Assembly (NCBI GenBank): GCA_003483125.1 | Contig: DMWU01000179.1 | Span: 1 to 9,416 of the forward strand | Source of the DNA: Erythrobacter sp. | GTDB taxonomy: Bacteria; Pseudomonadota; Alphaproteobacteria; Sphingomonadales; Sphingomonadaceae | DNA: 9,416 bases | Direction: 5' to 3' | Part shown: positions 8,033-9,416 of the stretch, in pieces | Position numbering within the stretch: the first letter of the stretch is position 1 | How the letters are laid out: each line of letters begins with the position of its first letter | Notes under the pieces: model-generated | What the model was told of the DNA's origin: nothing | Database searches by the model: none | The model's input: the letters and a program-made list of their open reading frames with translations, nothing else | Program-made: the position numbers and the translations under genes

Positions 8033-8310
8033 ATGCGCGTAAGCCTCTTAACATTTTGCTCTGCAATCACACTCGCCTTTGGTGGCACAATCGCCATGGG
8101 CCATGATGATCATGATGAACACGCCGCAAGCCCAGACCACGCAGCGACTATTACCGCCGCGGTAGCACGCTAAGACCGACCCGAAGCAGCGCGTGCTCTT
8201 GATGAAAGCCGCAAGCCTGCCGAAACACTCGCTTTGGCAAGAACATCGCGGAAGGCCCGGCTAGGATTGGAAGACGGTTTGGTGGTTTTACACGCGCGCG
8301 TTGACGATCT
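8033..8310 (+). pseudogene. decayed class I SAM-dependent methyltransferase-like gene with signal peptide
   Basis: A good ribosome binding site (GGGGGA, 8021-8026, six bases before ATG 8033) opens a frame encoding MRVSLLTFCSAITLAFGGTI, a plausible Sec signal peptide, followed by a His/Asp-rich stretch (HDDHDEHAASPDH) and TAA at 8171-8173. The same frame continues past the stop as DRPEAARALDESRKPAETLA (8174-8233), which matches the conserved 'R..D..RKPAE.LAF' block of exported predicted methyltransferases (COG4798-like). After that the frames scramble. The frame at 8281 reads GGFTR and the frame at 8286 reads FYTRAL, both resembling the family's glycine-rich 'GGGYFTR' SAM-binding motif. So there is at least one nonsense codon and apparently more than one frameshift, and the rest of the ~250-residue protein is gone: the next gene starts at 8323. 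The right end is approximate. A real 46-residue His-rich secreted peptide is a less likely reading. Confidence 0.7.
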
Positions 8311-8322
8311 ACTGGCGTCCGT

Positions 8323-8877
8323 ATGTTCCGATCATCTTACCTGACTATGCTGGTCACTTTAGCCGTGCTCTCGCTCCCAACGGCCTGCAAGCCTCCCGTC
8401 AGCGATGATGACAGTTCGCGCGGCAGCGCGGTGAGTTCACGATTGGCGGCATCAACTCCGATGAATTCTCCTGATAGCGACGGGGCCATCTGGTCCGTTG
8501 GCGAAAGCGAAGCGCGTATCATTTATGGCCAGCCCGGTTCGTCGCCCTACCTTGCGCTCGCATGCGAAGGCGAAGGGCCCGATGCGCACATACGCATCAC
8601 ACGCTATGCCCCTGCCGATGAAGGAGCTGGCGCGCTGCTCGCACTGGTCGGCAATAGCCACGCTGCTCGCATTCCGGTCGACTCAACCTGGAACGGCAGG
8701 GCCTGGATCTGGGAGGGCACGATTTCTGCCCATGCGCCCAACCTGGAGGTGATAACAGGTCAGCGCGAAGCGACTGCAACTGTACCGGGCGCGGGCGAAA
8801 TTACGCTTAATCCCAGCCATGCGCCCGCTCAATTGATCAGCGATTGCCGGGGCGAGGCTTCTCTGCTCGCTCAATGA
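8323..8877 (+). CDS. hypothetical exported protein or lipoprotein
   Basis: I do not recognise this 184-residue protein. It starts with a signal-like segment (MFRSSYLTMLVTLAVLSLPTAC) ending in Cys22, followed by a Ser/Asp/Pro-rich linker to about residue 54. That layout suggests a lipoprotein, although Pro at -3 does not fit the usual lipobox, so cleavage by signal peptidase II is uncertain. The body (55-184) looks like a compact secreted beta-rich domain with two cysteines (81 and 175) that could pair: LALACEGEG, HIRITRYAPADEGAGALLALVGN, STWNGRAWIWEGTI, then SDC near the end. The start is not firm: no good ribosome binding site precedes ATG 8323, and the ATG at codon 9 is an alternative. Base composition resembles the neighbours and codon use looks coding. 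Its last 41 bases overlap the end of the convergent DsbD-like gene. Confidence 0.72.
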   Translation: MFRSSYLTMLVTLAVLSLPTACKPPVSDDDSSRGSAVSSRLAASTPMNSPDSDGAIWSVGESEARIIYGQPGSSPYLALACEGEGPDAHIRITRYAPADEGAGALLALVGNSHAARIPVDSTWNGRAWIWEGTISAHAPNLEVITGQREATATVPGAGEITLNPSHAPAQLISDCRGEASLLAQ

Positions 8878-9416
8878 GCATGTCACTGGTCAGAACCTGC
8901 GGGAGCACTTCACCCTCCTCCCCCGGCTCATACCACAAATAAAACGGCACACCGGCCGCACCATTGCGTGTCAGAAAGGTACTGATCTCCGCATCACGCC
9001 GGGTCCAGTCGCCAACCATGGGAACGACCCCCGCCGCCTCGAAAGCTTCCTTGGTGGCCTCACGCTCGATCGCCACCTGCTCGTTCACCTTGCAGGTAAG
9101 GCACCAATCGGCCGTAAACCAAAGGAATACCGGACTGCCATCTGCCCGCGCTGCCGCCAGCGCCTTTTCGCTGAAGGCCGTGGGCGAAAGGATCGATTGG
9201 GATGAATTCGATGCCTGCGCGTCATAGGTGTTGGGTAACGCAAGAACGGCAAAGGCCAGGAATGGCGCGGCGATCAGCGCGAATGAAAGGCCGGCCCCCT
9301 TCGCCTGACTTTGCCTGCGGCCATAGACCCAAAGCGCTATCACCAGGCCAAACAGCGCGATAAGCGCGATCAGAACAAACTGGTCGCCACCGAGGTGGTG
9401 GACGAGCCAGATGCGC
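8837..9416 (-). CDS. thiol:disulfide interchange protein, DsbD/ScsB type, C-terminal part (5' end outside window)
   Basis: The reverse-strand frame is open from the right edge to TGA at 8837-8839, about 192 residues, so the GTG at 9343 is probably internal. Order: a membrane segment (LIALIALFGLVIALWVYG), a basic loop (GRRQSQAKG), another membrane segment (LSFALIAAPFLAFAVLAL), a Ser/Ala linker and a periplasmic thioredoxin-fold domain. That domain has FLWFTADWCLTCKVNE with the redox pair C-L-T-C (bases 9092-9103), VPMVGDWTRRDAEISTFL and the cis-Pro region GVPFYLWY. This is the arrangement of DsbD-family proteins, which carry electrons from cytoplasmic thioredoxin across the membrane to periplasmic reductases. 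The upstream transmembrane core and N-terminal domain would lie outside the window. Whether it is DsbD proper or the ScsB-like branch cannot be told from this part. It converges on the gene at 8323-8877 and overlaps its end. Confidence 0.88.
   Translation of the reverse strand, partial: RIWLVHHLGGDQFVLIALIALFGLVIALWVYGRRQSQAKGAGLSFALIAAPFLAFAVLALPNTYDAQASNSSQSILSPTAFSEKALAAARADGSPVFLWFTADWCLTCKVNEQVAIEREATKEAFEAAGVVPMVGDWTRRDAEISTFLTRNGAAGVPFYLWYEPGEEGEVLPQVLTSDMLIERAEKPRPGNR

Noticed and set aside
8033..8173. Independent small His-rich secreted peptide gene
   Set aside because: The frame continues after the stop with a block resembling conserved methyltransferase sequence, so a truncated gene explains it better; kept only as a possibility.
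1..9416. Mobile elements, CRISPR arrays, tRNA or rRNA genes, defence systems
   Set aside because: No transposase, terminal repeats, regularly spaced repeats or RNA-gene-like sequences were seen in a read-through of both strands.

Overview
The window looks like ordinary chromosome from an alphaproteobacterium, most likely a sphingomonad of the Erythrobacteraceae type. This rests on the character of the TypA and UvrB proteins (UvrB has the N-terminal [19 protein letters not shown] lead-in I associate with that group), the moderately high G+C, and the extensin-family and YbbP-like neighbours. The assignment is from memory of protein families, not from a search.

Layout from left to right: (1) the 3' end of an FtsX/YbbP-type ABC permease gene on +; (2) a 320-base gap that serves as the leader of the next gene; (3) typA/bipA, a translational GTPase, on +; (4) a lipoprotein gamma-glutamyltransferase-family (Ntn hydrolase) gene on +, 60 bases later, with a hairpin over its ribosome binding site; (5) a VOC/glyoxalase-family gene 12 bases after that, intact except for one in-frame TAG at codon 26; (6) an extensin-family secreted protein with LAS-metallopeptidase-type histidines; (7) uvrB on +; (8) a decayed methyltransferase gene whose signal-peptide start and ribosome binding site survive; (9) a small unrecognised secreted or lipoprotein gene on +; (10) on -, the 3' part of a DsbD/ScsB-type thiol:disulfide interchange gene running off the right edge and overlapping the tail of gene 9 by 41 bases.

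The genes do not form one pathway. typA, ggt and the broken VOC gene are closely spaced and could share a transcript. Several products act in the cell envelope: the permease, the GGT lipoprotein, the extensin-family protein, the gene 9 product and the DsbD-like protein. TypA and UvrB are cytoplasmic housekeeping factors for ribosome function and nucleotide excision repair.

I found no mobile element, CRISPR array, tRNA or rRNA, and no clear new multi-gene system. The items most worth a second look are the two broken genes (a single nonsense codon in the VOC gene, extensive decay in the methyltransferase), the hairpin over the ggt start, and the divergent active-site sequence of the GGT-family protein.
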